A stretch of DNA of 64,000 nucleotides, taken from Sphingobacterium kitahiroshimense. Its GTDB lineage: Bacteria > Bacteroidota > Bacteroidia > Sphingobacteriales > Sphingobacteriaceae. Shown piece after piece: positions 44,543-52,757 of the stretch. The notes beneath the pieces were generated by a model. It was not told the DNA's origin. It was given only the letters and a program-made list of their open reading frames with translations, and ran no database searches. The stretch lies in NCBI RefSeq assembly GCF_025961315.1, contig NZ_JAOQNK010000001.1:1922001-1986000 (forward strand), read 5' to 3'. Each line of letters starts with the position of its first letter. Within the stretch, counting starts at the first letter, position 1. The position numbers and the translations under genes are program-made.

Positions 44543-45345
44543 TTTGCTTTTTCAAGTACTTTTAGTTCATAGTATTGCGCACTACTAACACTAAAATATC
44601 CAAGTGCACCATTAGATATATTAGATATCGGATTAGAGGGAGCTGCAGAACCTGGGTTTAACCCTTTAACATTGGACCAGTATGTGTATACATCCTTGGC
44701 GATACATTGTCTCAAAACTTGAATTTCGTCTCCAACTTTTATGTCTTCATCTTCATTACTTATTTCATGCTCAACAAATAATCCATCATTAAATTTATCA
44801 CTAAATACATCGCTAAATTTAAATTCCTCATCATTCAATTTCAACTTATACTTGTAATAGTTATCTTGATTAGCTGGATCATTAAAACCAAATGAAGCAT
44901 ATATATATTCATCATTAAATCTTTTTTTACGAACTAAACCGATGGAATCTACTGCTACATATTTAGGCATGATACAGGTTGACTCAAAATGGCTTCCATC
45001 AGACATTGTAACTGATAAGGCATATCGATCACCTTCTTTGAAAGTCATTCTATCAATAACATAGCTACCATTATTCCTATCAGCAAATTGATAAGAACGG
45101 CCACTACTCATATTTGTCACTTGCACATAAGCGCCTAACACCGGATCGTTGGGTGATGTATTCGAAAAGTCGACAACACGGTTAATGGAGATTGTTTGAG
45201 ACACATTTGCATTATGCAGATCTCCGACAATAACATATTTACCTACTACAGCATCTAACTCTAAATCTATTTTATCTTCACATGAACTTAAAAATACGGC
45301 CGTTACCAACACGATACAATTAAAAACAGTTTTTATATTCATCAC
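44521..45345 (-). CDS. DUF4249 family lipoprotein
   Basis: A 274-residue lipoprotein: signal ending VFLSSC with Cys22, then beta-rich DUF4249 sequence (VVGKYVIVGDLHNANVSQTI near 34, VDFSNTSPNDPVLGAYVQV, STCIMPKYVAVDSIG). DUF4249 proteins are usually encoded directly after a TonB-dependent receptor and are thought to be its surface partner, similar in logic to SusD. That is the case here: it lies 108 bases downstream of the receptor. Its 3' end overlaps the deacetylase gene by 22 bases. Confidence 0.88.
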   Translation of the reverse strand: MMNIKTVFNCIVLVTAVFLSSCEDKIDLELDAVVGKYVIVGDLHNANVSQTISINRVVDFSNTSPNDPVLGAYVQVTNMSSGRSYQFADRNNGSYVIDRMTFKEGDRYALSVTMSDGSHFESTCIMPKYVAVDSIGLVRKKRFNDEYIYASFGFNDPANQDNYYKYKLKLNDEEFKFSDVFSDKFNDGLFVEHEISNEDEDIKVGDEIQVLRQCIAKDVYTYWSNVKGLNPGSAAPSNPISNISNGALGYFSVSSAQYYELKVLEKANHNTSNR

Positions 45346-45453
45346 AATAATTTATTTATTCATTAATAATCAGTTTTTATAGATCAGCACGCTAATGCTT
45401 GTTTTGATGATTTAACTTCTTGAGTACCTATCAGTATCTTACTTTTAAAATCA

Positions 45454-47784
45454 TTAAAATTTAAAATTCCAGGTCACAGAAGGAATTATACCGAATAAAG
45501 CGATTCGATAAGCCTCCGTAATATTAGCATTATCCTCATTCTCTCTAAAATCAATTAAGTACGCGTTTTTTCTGTTGTATGCATTATATAGCCCAAAAGA
45601 CCACGATGAGGAATACCTTTTATTAAGCTTGACACCTGGATCGTAAGTTGCAGATACATCAAGACGGTGATAATTAGGCATCCGATAACTATTGCGATCT
45701 GTATAATAAAACAAGGTTTTACCGTCTACCTGATATTTTCCAGAAGGAAAAGTAACCGCATCACCTGTGTAGTAAACAAATGTAGAGCCCAAAGTCCATT
45801 TATCTGTCAGCTTATACATTGCTACTAAAGCGACATTATGAGTTTTATCTTGTCTGGCATTGAACCATGCTCCATTATTAATCTGATCAAATTGACGCTC
45901 ACTTTTCGATAGCGTATAGCTCAACCATCCTGTTAATTTTCCTTTATTTTTTTTCACAAACCATTCTACGCCATAAGCTCTTCCTTTACCGAATAATAAT
46001 TCTCCATCCAACATTTCGTTTGCCTGTAAGTCAGCACCATTCTTAAAATCAATCTGATTTTGCAGATCTTTGTAATAGGCTTCTACCGAAGCTTCATATT
46101 TTGCATTTTCAAAATTCTGAAAATAACCTAGTGATACTTGATTTGCTAACTGTGGTTTGATGTTATTGGAACTTAAAACAAATTGATCTGTTGGAAGGCT
46201 TGATGTCGTATTCGTCAGCTGATGCAAGTTTTGAGAATTACGATTTAAGGATGCCTTTATACTTTGATTGTCATTGAACATATAATTTAATGACAATCGT
46301 GGTTCTACAGTGAGGTAATTTTGAATTATCTGATTTTTCTCATAAATAGTTTTCTCTGTGGCATTTCCATCGGCATCAAAACTATAGATTGTACCTGGCC
46401 CTAACATACTATAATTATTAACACGTATACCGTACAATGCTTTAAATTTATCTGATATAGACCATTCATCTGACACGTAAACAGCCGTCTCCAACCCTTT
46501 TCTTGGTTCGATCTCAATTGTGTTTACTGCGGATCCCTCTCCCCCAAAAAGACTGGCAGGACGAATTGTCTGAACAGATGCTTGAACTCCAAACCGGATC
46601 TGATGATCATTATTAGGATAATATTGAAAATCTTGTTTAAAATTTAAATTTTCAATCTTTGAAGTGATTTTGAAATTTGAATTATCTTCAATATTCACGT
46701 TGTAATTAAAATCGCTATAGATAAATGTCGTGTTACTAAAGAGCTTATTAGTCCAAACGTGATTCCAGCGTATCGTACCAGTCGCATTACCCCAATTAAA
46801 ATCAAACAAATCACTATAAGCCATTGCATCTTTTCCAAAGTAACCAGATAGAAACAAGGAATTCTTATTATCAAAACGATAATTTACTTTAGCATTCAGG
46901 TCATAGAAAAACAATTTGCTTTTGTTTACATCTTCATCCTTCGATAATTTAAGAAATAAATCGGCATAAGTTCGACGCCCACTAATCATAAAAGACCCTT
47001 TGTCTTTTACTATAGGTCCTTCCACTTTAAGTCTAGATGCGATTAAGCCCACACCTCCTTCTACACCAAACTCTTTGTTATTTCCATCAATCATACTGAT
47101 GTCCATAACGGAGGAAACCTTACCTCCAAAATGTGCCGGCATACCACCTTTATAGAAATTTACATCTTTAATCGCATCAGAATTAAATGTAGAGAAAAAA
47201 CCAAATAAATGTGACGCATTATATACCGCTGCTTCATCCAGTAGTATTAAGTTCTGATCACCTCCACCGCCACGCACATAAAAAGAACTGCTACCCTCTC
47301 CTCCACTTGTCACTCCTGGTAGCAATTGAATTGTTTTTAAAACGTCCTGCTCTCCAAAAACAACGGGAATATTTTTAATATCTTTTATTTCTAATTTGAC
47401 CAAACCGGTTTGCACACCAGATACATTACCGATCTTACGTCTTCCTGATACCACAACTTCTTCCAGCTTTCTTCCTCCAGGGGTCATATCAATATTGAGT
47501 ACACTATCCCGCTCAATCTGCAGATTAAAAATTTTTTCATCAAAGCCAACATAGGATACTGCAATAGTCTGACTTCCAGCCGGCAACTGAATGGAGTAGA
47601 AACCATAATTATTTGTTCTAGCAATTTGACTAGAATTCAAATCTCGAATCACAGCTCCAATAAGAGTTTCGCCATTTGCGGCATTCTTAATGTATCCAGA
47701 ATATTGAAATTTGCCTTGAGCAAAAATTTGAGAAAAAAATAAAAAGAATAAGACGAAGAAGGCAGGTCTAAGAGATCGTAACAT
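45454..47784 (-). CDS. TonB-dependent receptor with carboxypeptidase-like domain
   Basis: A 776-residue outer-membrane transporter. The signal peptide ends QIFAQ. A carboxypeptidase-D regulatory-like domain spans about 25-105 (FQYSGYIKNAANGETLIGAV), followed by the plug at about 125-230 (VLKTIQLLPGVTSGGEGSSS, FYVRGGGGDQNLILLDEAAV). A 22-strand barrel ends in the terminal Phe of SVTWNFKF. It takes up an unknown ligand with energy from TonB-ExbBD and works with the DUF4249 lipoprotein downstream. The promoter is well formed and overlaps the terminator of the upstream esterase gene. Confidence 0.94.
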   Translation of the reverse strand: MLRSLRPAFFVLFFLFFSQIFAQGKFQYSGYIKNAANGETLIGAVIRDLNSSQIARTNNYGFYSIQLPAGSQTIAVSYVGFDEKIFNLQIERDSVLNIDMTPGGRKLEEVVVSGRRKIGNVSGVQTGLVKLEIKDIKNIPVVFGEQDVLKTIQLLPGVTSGGEGSSSFYVRGGGGDQNLILLDEAAVYNASHLFGFFSTFNSDAIKDVNFYKGGMPAHFGGKVSSVMDISMIDGNNKEFGVEGGVGLIASRLKVEGPIVKDKGSFMISGRRTYADLFLKLSKDEDVNKSKLFFYDLNAKVNYRFDNKNSLFLSGYFGKDAMAYSDLFDFNWGNATGTIRWNHVWTNKLFSNTTFIYSDFNYNVNIEDNSNFKITSKIENLNFKQDFQYYPNNDHQIRFGVQASVQTIRPASLFGGEGSAVNTIEIEPRKGLETAVYVSDEWSISDKFKALYGIRVNNYSMLGPGTIYSFDADGNATEKTIYEKNQIIQNYLTVEPRLSLNYMFNDNQSIKASLNRNSQNLHQLTNTTSSLPTDQFVLSSNNIKPQLANQVSLGYFQNFENAKYEASVEAYYKDLQNQIDFKNGADLQANEMLDGELLFGKGRAYGVEWFVKKNKGKLTGWLSYTLSKSERQFDQINNGAWFNARQDKTHNVALVAMYKLTDKWTLGSTFVYYTGDAVTFPSGKYQVDGKTLFYYTDRNSYRMPNYHRLDVSATYDPGVKLNKRYSSSWSFGLYNAYNRKNAYLIDFRENEDNANITEAYRIALFGIIPSVTWNFKF

Positions 47785-47804
47785 TATTTTGATTTAGTGT
47801 TTAC

Positions 47805-47835
47805 CAAAGATAAAAAAAGCCTTGTGGTTAGCAAG
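47805..47835 (-). promoter_or_regulatory. promoter of the TonB receptor operon
   Basis: Minus strand CTTG at 47835-47832, 19-base spacer, TATCTTTG at 47812-47805, 20 bases before the ATG. One base differs from TTTG-N19-TAnnTTTG. It lies inside the esterase terminator hairpin. Confidence 0.75.
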
Positions 47836-47840
47836 GCTTT
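47812..47840 (-). terminator. terminator of the esterase operon
   Basis: Stem AAAGCCTTG/CAAGGCTTT with a seven-base loop, followed on the minus strand by a T-run that is shared with the TonB receptor promoter. Confidence 0.8.
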
Positions 47841-47919
47841 GTGTCATAAGTTTATAATTAATTAATAAAGATTTTGGAAAACAAAAATAAATCATTTATT
47901 CATAATAGCCAATTATTTA

Positions 47920-48759
47920 TTAATTTTTTACAAAAGTATCTTTTTTTATAAAGAACTCATTGAAAAATGCCATCTGATAAATGATTGATTTAGACCAATA
48001 ATCCCAGTTATGGGCACCTGACCGGGTAATAAATGTATGTGGAATATTGTTATAATCTAATTTATCATGAATTGCTACATTTACTTTATAGAAAAAATCT
48101 TCCTTCCCACAATCTATGATCAAATCCAATTTGTTGGGTTCAAGCAAATGCACCTGATTGATAACTGATTTATTCTCCCATTCAACAGGATGAGCCGTAT
48201 AGGTTCCGATTCTACTTTTGATATTCCAATTCATAGGAAAAGGACGAATATCCAATCCACCAGAGGTACTTCCGGCGGCACCGTATATATCCTGATGATT
48301 AAGCGCTAATGTCATGGCTCCATGTCCTCCCATGCTCAATCCTGTTATTGCTCGTGCCGATCGATCTTTCTTTGTTGAATAATTAGCATCAATATGTGTT
48401 ATTAGTTCTTGACTAACAAAAGTATCATACTGATAATTTTGATCACCTTTTACGTCCCAATACCAGCTATCAAATCCTCCATCAGGACAGACAACTATGT
48501 ATTGATAGTTATCAACAAGCTTTTTTACAGCAGGAACATTATTTACCCAATTATCATAACGTCCACCAAAACCATGAAGTAGATAAAGCACGGGATATTG
48601 ATTTTTCTTATCGTATTTTTCAGGTAGAATTACAACAGCCTTTATCCCTTTAAGCATACTTTTACTATTGATTGTTAATGTATCTACAGTAGCGGCATGA
48701 CCTTTAATGAGAAATAAAAAAAATAGTGCCACTAACCAATATTTGAGTTTCATGTTCAT
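47920..48759 (-). CDS. secreted esterase (esterase D-like fold)
   Basis: When started at 48759 it has 279 residues. The signal peptide is LKYWLVALFFLFLIKGHAA. The alpha/beta hydrolase core is of the putative-esterase (PF00756) type: YPVLYLLHGFGGRYDNW, PDGGFDSWYWD, nucleophile Ser in GLSMGGHGAM, Asp in DLIIDCGKEDFFY and His in FITRSGAHNWDYW. Relatives include feruloyl and mycolyl-like esterases. The frame opens further to 48816, but that would overlap the upstream gene and spoil the signal peptide. It follows the propeller-like gene by four bases and shares its transcript. Confidence 0.88.
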   Translation of the reverse strand: MNMKLKYWLVALFFLFLIKGHAATVDTLTINSKSMLKGIKAVVILPEKYDKKNQYPVLYLLHGFGGRYDNWVNNVPAVKKLVDNYQYIVVCPDGGFDSWYWDVKGDQNYQYDTFVSQELITHIDANYSTKKDRSARAITGLSMGGHGAMTLALNHQDIYGAAGSTSGGLDIRPFPMNWNIKSRIGTYTAHPVEWENKSVINQVHLLEPNKLDLIIDCGKEDFFYKVNVAIHDKLDYNNIPHTFITRSGAHNWDYWSKSIIYQMAFFNEFFIKKDTFVKN

Positions 48760-48763
48760 TGTA

Positions 48764-49645
48764 TTATAGTTTTTCAAAAAAATAAAGTGATGATTTAAGT
48801 CCAAACGGACGTTCACTGATGGTATAAAATCCTTCTCCGTTTAATCCAAAAGTAATAGCTTCCCCCTGTGGTTCAATCTGATAAGGAATTAATGTGGGTT
48901 TCCTAGACAGAGCCTGTTCAATCGACTCGTTCCTATTTCTAGTCCAATAAAATATTTGCGTTAAGTTCTTAATTATTATCGCACTACCTGTGGGACTGAT
49001 ATTTGCGGAAGTTGTAAAAGTAAATGGCAATGTTTGAACAGGTGTCAATAGGCTGAAATTCTTTTTCACATTATTAAATATTGTAGCCTTATAAACTGTT
49101 GATTGAAAATCTCTTTTCGAAATAACATAAAGCTGACGATCTACGGGATCAACAAATAAAGCTTCTGCATCCCGAGGACCATTCTTATATCGCAACGTAA
49201 CGGTACGGATTACTTTCTTCGGAATATGAATTAGCGTATCACCATGCTGATATGTTGGCTCAGGAAATATGTGAAGTTTAATATTTTCACGTTTCGAATT
49301 ATTATCTCCAATATCTGCTAAAATTAAAAATGAATTTCCATTGATGATTACGCGCGCTATATCTTCACAGTCCTTCACAACAATGGATTCTAGTTCATAT
49401 GTACATAACAAACTACATTTCTTATCGATCAAATAAACCCGAGCCTTATCTCCACTATCATTGTGCACCCAAAAACAGGATGATTGTTTCGCATTGATAA
49501 TTCCGGACAATTCATTTAATTTCCTATCAGAAATCTCACCTAAGGCCACCTGCGATTTAAAGAGCTGTTGGCTGGTTTGGGTAAATGCGATATGAAATTG
49601 TAAAAACAAAAAGGAAAAAACAATAACTTTGTTTAATAGGTTCAT
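48764..49645 (-). CDS. secreted protein of unknown function, possible beta-propeller
   Basis: A 293-residue protein with signal peptide (IVFSFLFLQFHIAFT, then Q). I do not recognise a named family. Repeated blocks such as LNELSGIINAKQSSCFWVHN, KDCEDIARVIINGNSFLILA and GPRDAEALFVDPVDRQLYVI have the strand-turn rhythm of propeller proteins of the SdiA-regulated or phytase-like kind. Motifs HNDSGD, DCED and DAEAL, with paired acidic residues, suggest metal binding. It is divergent from the DUF4377-META gene and is followed by the esterase gene in the same transcript. Confidence 0.75.
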   Translation of the reverse strand: MNLLNKVIVFSFLFLQFHIAFTQTSQQLFKSQVALGEISDRKLNELSGIINAKQSSCFWVHNDSGDKARVYLIDKKCSLLCTYELESIVVKDCEDIARVIINGNSFLILADIGDNNSKRENIKLHIFPEPTYQHGDTLIHIPKKVIRTVTLRYKNGPRDAEALFVDPVDRQLYVISKRDFQSTVYKATIFNNVKKNFSLLTPVQTLPFTFTTSANISPTGSAIIIKNLTQIFYWTRNRNESIEQALSRKPTLIPYQIEPQGEAITFGLNGEGFYTISERPFGLKSSLYFFEKL

Positions 49646-49694
49646 GCGTTAAAAATACAATATTTTTTAATCAAACAACGTTTTCTATTTACAA

Positions 49695-50621
49695 ATGAAG
49701 CATATGATCAAATTTTCATCTCTAATATTTTTACATCTTACAGCATTTAGTTTAACATCTTTGGCGCAAACAAATGATTTTACAATTAAAATGAAAAGCG
49801 GTATCCAGAAAGAGCAGGCATTGCAGGTAAAATATTATAATAGTGCAGATTGGGAACCTTTTTATGCTAAAATAGAATCTTTCTCCTACGATCCCAATTA
49901 TAGTTATGAACTGCGAATTAGAAGAACAAAAGTAGCAAATTCAGTTCCTAATAAGCCTAGTTATCGTTATACTCTCCTGAATACAGTACAAAAATCTCAG
50001 GTAAACTCGGAGAAAATAATCTTAGAAATCAATGATAAATGGGTAGACTGCCAGGGTGTAGGGCAAATGAAGTGCCTACAGGTGAGGTCTACTCCCAAAG
50101 ATGATTGGGAATATTTTCACAGTCATATAAACGGATTTGATTACGAAGAAGGTTATATTTATAAATTAATAGTGAAGCGTACCAAAATCGAAAATCCGCC
50201 ACAAGATGCTTCAGCTTATCAGTATAATCTTGTAAAAATTGTGACGAAAACAGCAAGTAAAAACAAAAGATCTTTACCAACAGCAGCAGTATTCTTATCA
50301 AGACATAAGTGGAAATTGATTAGTTTAAATGGAAAAGATGTAGCTAAATATAATGCTCACCTACTTTTTGATGCTGATAAGGGCCGGATATCAGGAAACT
50401 CGAGCTGTAATAATTTCTTTGGACCATTTATCATAACTAGTAATACGATTGAATTTCCAAATATAGGAACCACAATGCGGGCATGTATGGGTGATAATAT
50501 TGAATCTGACTTATATCAAGTCCTTGAAAATAGGGAACTTCATTACGATATAGCGGAGCAGACGTTTAATCTGTATATTAAAAATAAACACGTTGCTATT
50601 TTCGGCCTGACAGAAAAATAA
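49695..50621 (+). CDS. secreted DUF4377-META (HslJ) domain protein
   Basis: A 308-residue exported protein, signal peptide ending LTSLAQ. Two DUF4377 copies follow: the first at about 28-100 lacks the cysteine pair, the second at about 112-178 starts VDCQGVGQMKCLQVRSTPKD and contains it. The C-terminal 110 residues are a META/HslJ domain (KWKLISLNGKDV, ISGNSSCNNFFGPF, TMRACMGDNIESDLYQVLEN). Such proteins are linked to stress and antibiotic tolerance in other bacteria, without a biochemical role. It is the only gene between a divergent secreted protein and the PEP-mutase-like gene. Confidence 0.85.
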   Translation: MKHMIKFSSLIFLHLTAFSLTSLAQTNDFTIKMKSGIQKEQALQVKYYNSADWEPFYAKIESFSYDPNYSYELRIRRTKVANSVPNKPSYRYTLLNTVQKSQVNSEKIILEINDKWVDCQGVGQMKCLQVRSTPKDDWEYFHSHINGFDYEEGYIYKLIVKRTKIENPPQDASAYQYNLVKIVTKTASKNKRSLPTAAVFLSRHKWKLISLNGKDVAKYNAHLLFDADKGRISGNSSCNNFFGPFIITSNTIEFPNIGTTMRACMGDNIESDLYQVLENRELHYDIAEQTFNLYIKNKHVAIFGLTEK

Positions 50622-50692
50622 GTCTTCAATATATGCTCTTTACAAAAACAAATATGTAGGATGATGTGTTTTACAATAAAAAGATCGAAATT

Positions 50693-51442
50693 ATGTCATA
50701 TACAAAATTCACAAAACTGCATCAGCAGAGTAACTTGCTGATTTTAGGAAATGTCTGGGATGCACACAGTGCTAAAATAGCGGCCTCTGCCGGATTTCAG
50801 GCCTTAGGTACCTCCAGTCATGCAATTGCTAATTCACTTGGCTATGCCGATGGAGAGCAAATACCTGTGAATGAGTTATTATTTGTCGTCGAAAGAATAG
50901 TGAAATCCGTAAAAATACCTGTTTCTGTCGATTTTGAATCTGGTTATTCAGACAACCCATTTGAAGTTGCCAAATATGTAACACAGCTTTCTGAAATGGG
51001 AGTTGTAGGAATCAATTTGGAGGACGGAAAGGTAGTTAAGTCTGGACGCAAGCTCGGTAAAACAGGTATTTTAACAGAAAAAATTGAAGCCATTAAATCG
51101 AGCACTAAAAATATATTTATCAATGCTAGAATTGATACCTTTACCACTAAGCATGAAAATGCGCTCGAAGAAACCATTAAAAGAGCTAAAATTTATGAAG
51201 AGGCAGGTGCCGATGGTTTATTTGTACCACTAGCAGAAAGTAAAACAGATATTGAAAAAATTGTTAATTCAACACGTTTACCGCTTAATTTATTTCTAAC
51301 GGATAAACTCGCAAAACCCGCTGTATTAGCAGAACTAGGTGTGAAAAGACTGAGCCATGGTGCAAAAATTTACGAATATTTAGTCGCTCAAAACACGAAA
51401 CTATTTCATGATTTTTTGGCCAATCCAAAACTTCCTAAATGA
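50693..51442 (+). CDS. isocitrate lyase / PEP mutase family protein
   Basis: A 249-residue TIM-barrel protein of the PEP mutase/isocitrate lyase superfamily. NVWDAHSAKIAASAGFQALG, the magnesium-binding VDFESGYSD, GVVGINLEDGK and the late LFVPLAESK are clear. The catalytic KxCGH loop of the isocitrate and methylisocitrate lyases is absent, so it belongs with the PEP-mutase-like group of uncertain reaction. A GTG at 50666 would add nine residues; the ATG at 50693 starts the conserved sequence and is used. It is 71 bases downstream of the META gene, possibly in the same transcript. Confidence 0.87.
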   Translation: MSYTKFTKLHQQSNLLILGNVWDAHSAKIAASAGFQALGTSSHAIANSLGYADGEQIPVNELLFVVERIVKSVKIPVSVDFESGYSDNPFEVAKYVTQLSEMGVVGINLEDGKVVKSGRKLGKTGILTEKIEAIKSSTKNIFINARIDTFTTKHENALEETIKRAKIYEEAGADGLFVPLAESKTDIEKIVNSTRLPLNLFLTDKLAKPAVLAELGVKRLSHGAKIYEYLVAQNTKLFHDFLANPKLPK

Positions 51443-51448
51443 TATTTT

Positions 51449-51483
51449 ATAAAAGCCATTTATCTTAGTAAAATGGCTTTTAT
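51449..51483. terminator. bidirectional terminator
   Basis: Stem ATAAAAGCCATTT/AAATGGCTTTTAT (13 base pairs, nine-base loop) between the convergent PEP-mutase-like and TlpA genes. Confidence 0.8.
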
Positions 51484-51487
51484 AATT

Positions 51488-52009
51488 TTACTCCTCACTC
51501 AACTGCTGTAGTGCTTCTTTAAATTTAGTTGACTTAAAGTTCATTCCCCCCCCATGTTTATTTACCAGTACCCCTTTTCTATCCAGAATAATTGTTGTCG
51601 GTATAGATTTCGTTTGCAGATCCAATGGTAGCTCTGTTTTAATTCGGTATACTGGAATACTATACTTTCTTTTTTTCATAAAATTTCCTCCTTTAACTGC
51701 ATTGCCGTCCATATCTACTGCCATGAAAATGATATTGCTATTTTCCCTCATGTCGAGATAAAGTTGATTCAGTCCCGGCATCTCAGCTAAACAGGGTATA
51801 CACCATTTTGCCCAATAGTTGATCACAACAACCTTGCCTTTCAGATTGCTTAAATTGATATCTTCACCATCACTATTTTCAAATAAAACATCATAATCTT
51901 GCTGCAATCTTGCTGAATAATCTTTTATATTGATGGAAACAATAAAGGAGAAACAGAATAATCCGATCACCGAAATTAACCATCCTATATTTTTTTTACA
52001 AACTCGCAT
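51488..52009 (-). CDS. TlpA-like thiol-disulfide oxidoreductase
   Basis: A 173-residue membrane-anchored thioredoxin-fold protein. One N-terminal helix (IGWLISVIGLFCFSFIVSIN) places the rest in the periplasm. The active site is WCIPC (Cys70, Cys73) within VVVINYWAKWCIPCLAEMPG, and the cis-proline is in SIPTTIILD. It resembles TlpA/ResA reductases that serve cytochrome maturation or disulfide repair. It is monocistronic with a -7 box at 52032-52039. Confidence 0.92.
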   Translation of the reverse strand: MRVCKKNIGWLISVIGLFCFSFIVSINIKDYSARLQQDYDVLFENSDGEDINLSNLKGKVVVINYWAKWCIPCLAEMPGLNQLYLDMRENSNIIFMAVDMDGNAVKGGNFMKKRKYSIPVYRIKTELPLDLQTKSIPTTIILDRKGVLVNKHGGGMNFKSTKFKEALQQLSEE

Positions 52010-52031
52010 AACATCACCTGTAGTCCAATCT

Positions 52032-52039
52032 CAAAAATA
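52032..52039 (-). promoter_or_regulatory. -7 promoter box of the TlpA-like gene
   Basis: Minus-strand TATTTTTG matches TAnnTTTG, 22 bases before the ATG. Confidence 0.55.
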
Positions 52040-52235
52040 GAATTTTTTATCAACTTTTATGATAGGCCTAACTAAATACTACCCTCACAATCAAAAGATT
52101 AATAAAACAAAAGATAACCCTTTGCTATATTCCTTAAAATGTTAATCTTATTTTAATATATAATCGCTATATTCATTTAAACAAACTGATACATGATCAA
52201 AAATAATCAGCTTACAACTAACATATCAAACAAAT

Positions 52236-52694
52236 ATGCTTACAATAAACAATTACGAAGATTATAAATCCTATGAAGGAAAGCTTTTGGGATTATCAGA
52301 ATGGCACAAAATTGATCAGCAACAGATCAACAGTTTTGCTGATGCTACTCTAGACCATCAATGGATTCATGTCGATAAAGAAAAAGCGGAATCCGAAGGA
52401 CCTTTCAAATCTACTATTGCTCATGGATACTTAACGCTTTCACTCATTCCTTACCTTTGGAAGCAGATTGCTGAGGTTAGAAATGTAAAAATGGAGATTA
52501 ATTACGGTATTGAAAATCTAAAATTTGGTCAAGCTGTTTTATTTGATAGCGAAGTTCAGTTGCAAGCAAAAGTAAAATCTGTGAACAATTTAAGGGGTGT
52601 TATAAAAGTTATTATCGAAGCTACATTATTGATTAAAGATAATGCTAAACCTGCATATGTAGGTGATGTTATATTCCTTTATCACTTCATGTAG
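52236..52694 (+). CDS. MaoC-like (R)-specific hydratase
   Basis: A 152-residue hot-dog-fold protein of the MaoC dehydratase family. The hydratase motif has Asp40 and His45 (ATLDHQWIHVD), followed by the substrate-binding GPFKSTIAHGYLTLSLIP. Such single-domain proteins hydrate enoyl-CoA or act on acyl-CoA derivatives in the cytoplasm. The length is normal. It is monocistronic, with about 225 bases upstream where no promoter box is clear. Confidence 0.92.
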   Translation: MLTINNYEDYKSYEGKLLGLSEWHKIDQQQINSFADATLDHQWIHVDKEKAESEGPFKSTIAHGYLTLSLIPYLWKQIAEVRNVKMEINYGIENLKFGQAVLFDSEVQLQAKVKSVNNLRGVIKVIIEATLLIKDNAKPAYVGDVIFLYHFM

Positions 52695-52695
52695 T

Positions 52696-52749
52696 AAATA
52701 TACAAAGCATCCATGTTTATATAATGGCACATGGATGCTTTGTATATTT
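52696..52749. terminator. long bidirectional terminator
   Basis: A perfect 21-base-pair inverted repeat with a 12-base loop; the core is CAAAGCATCCATGT/ACATGGATGCTTTG. It lies between the convergent MaoC and MFS genes, one base from the MaoC stop. Confidence 0.85.
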
Positions 52750-52757
52750 AAGAAAAG

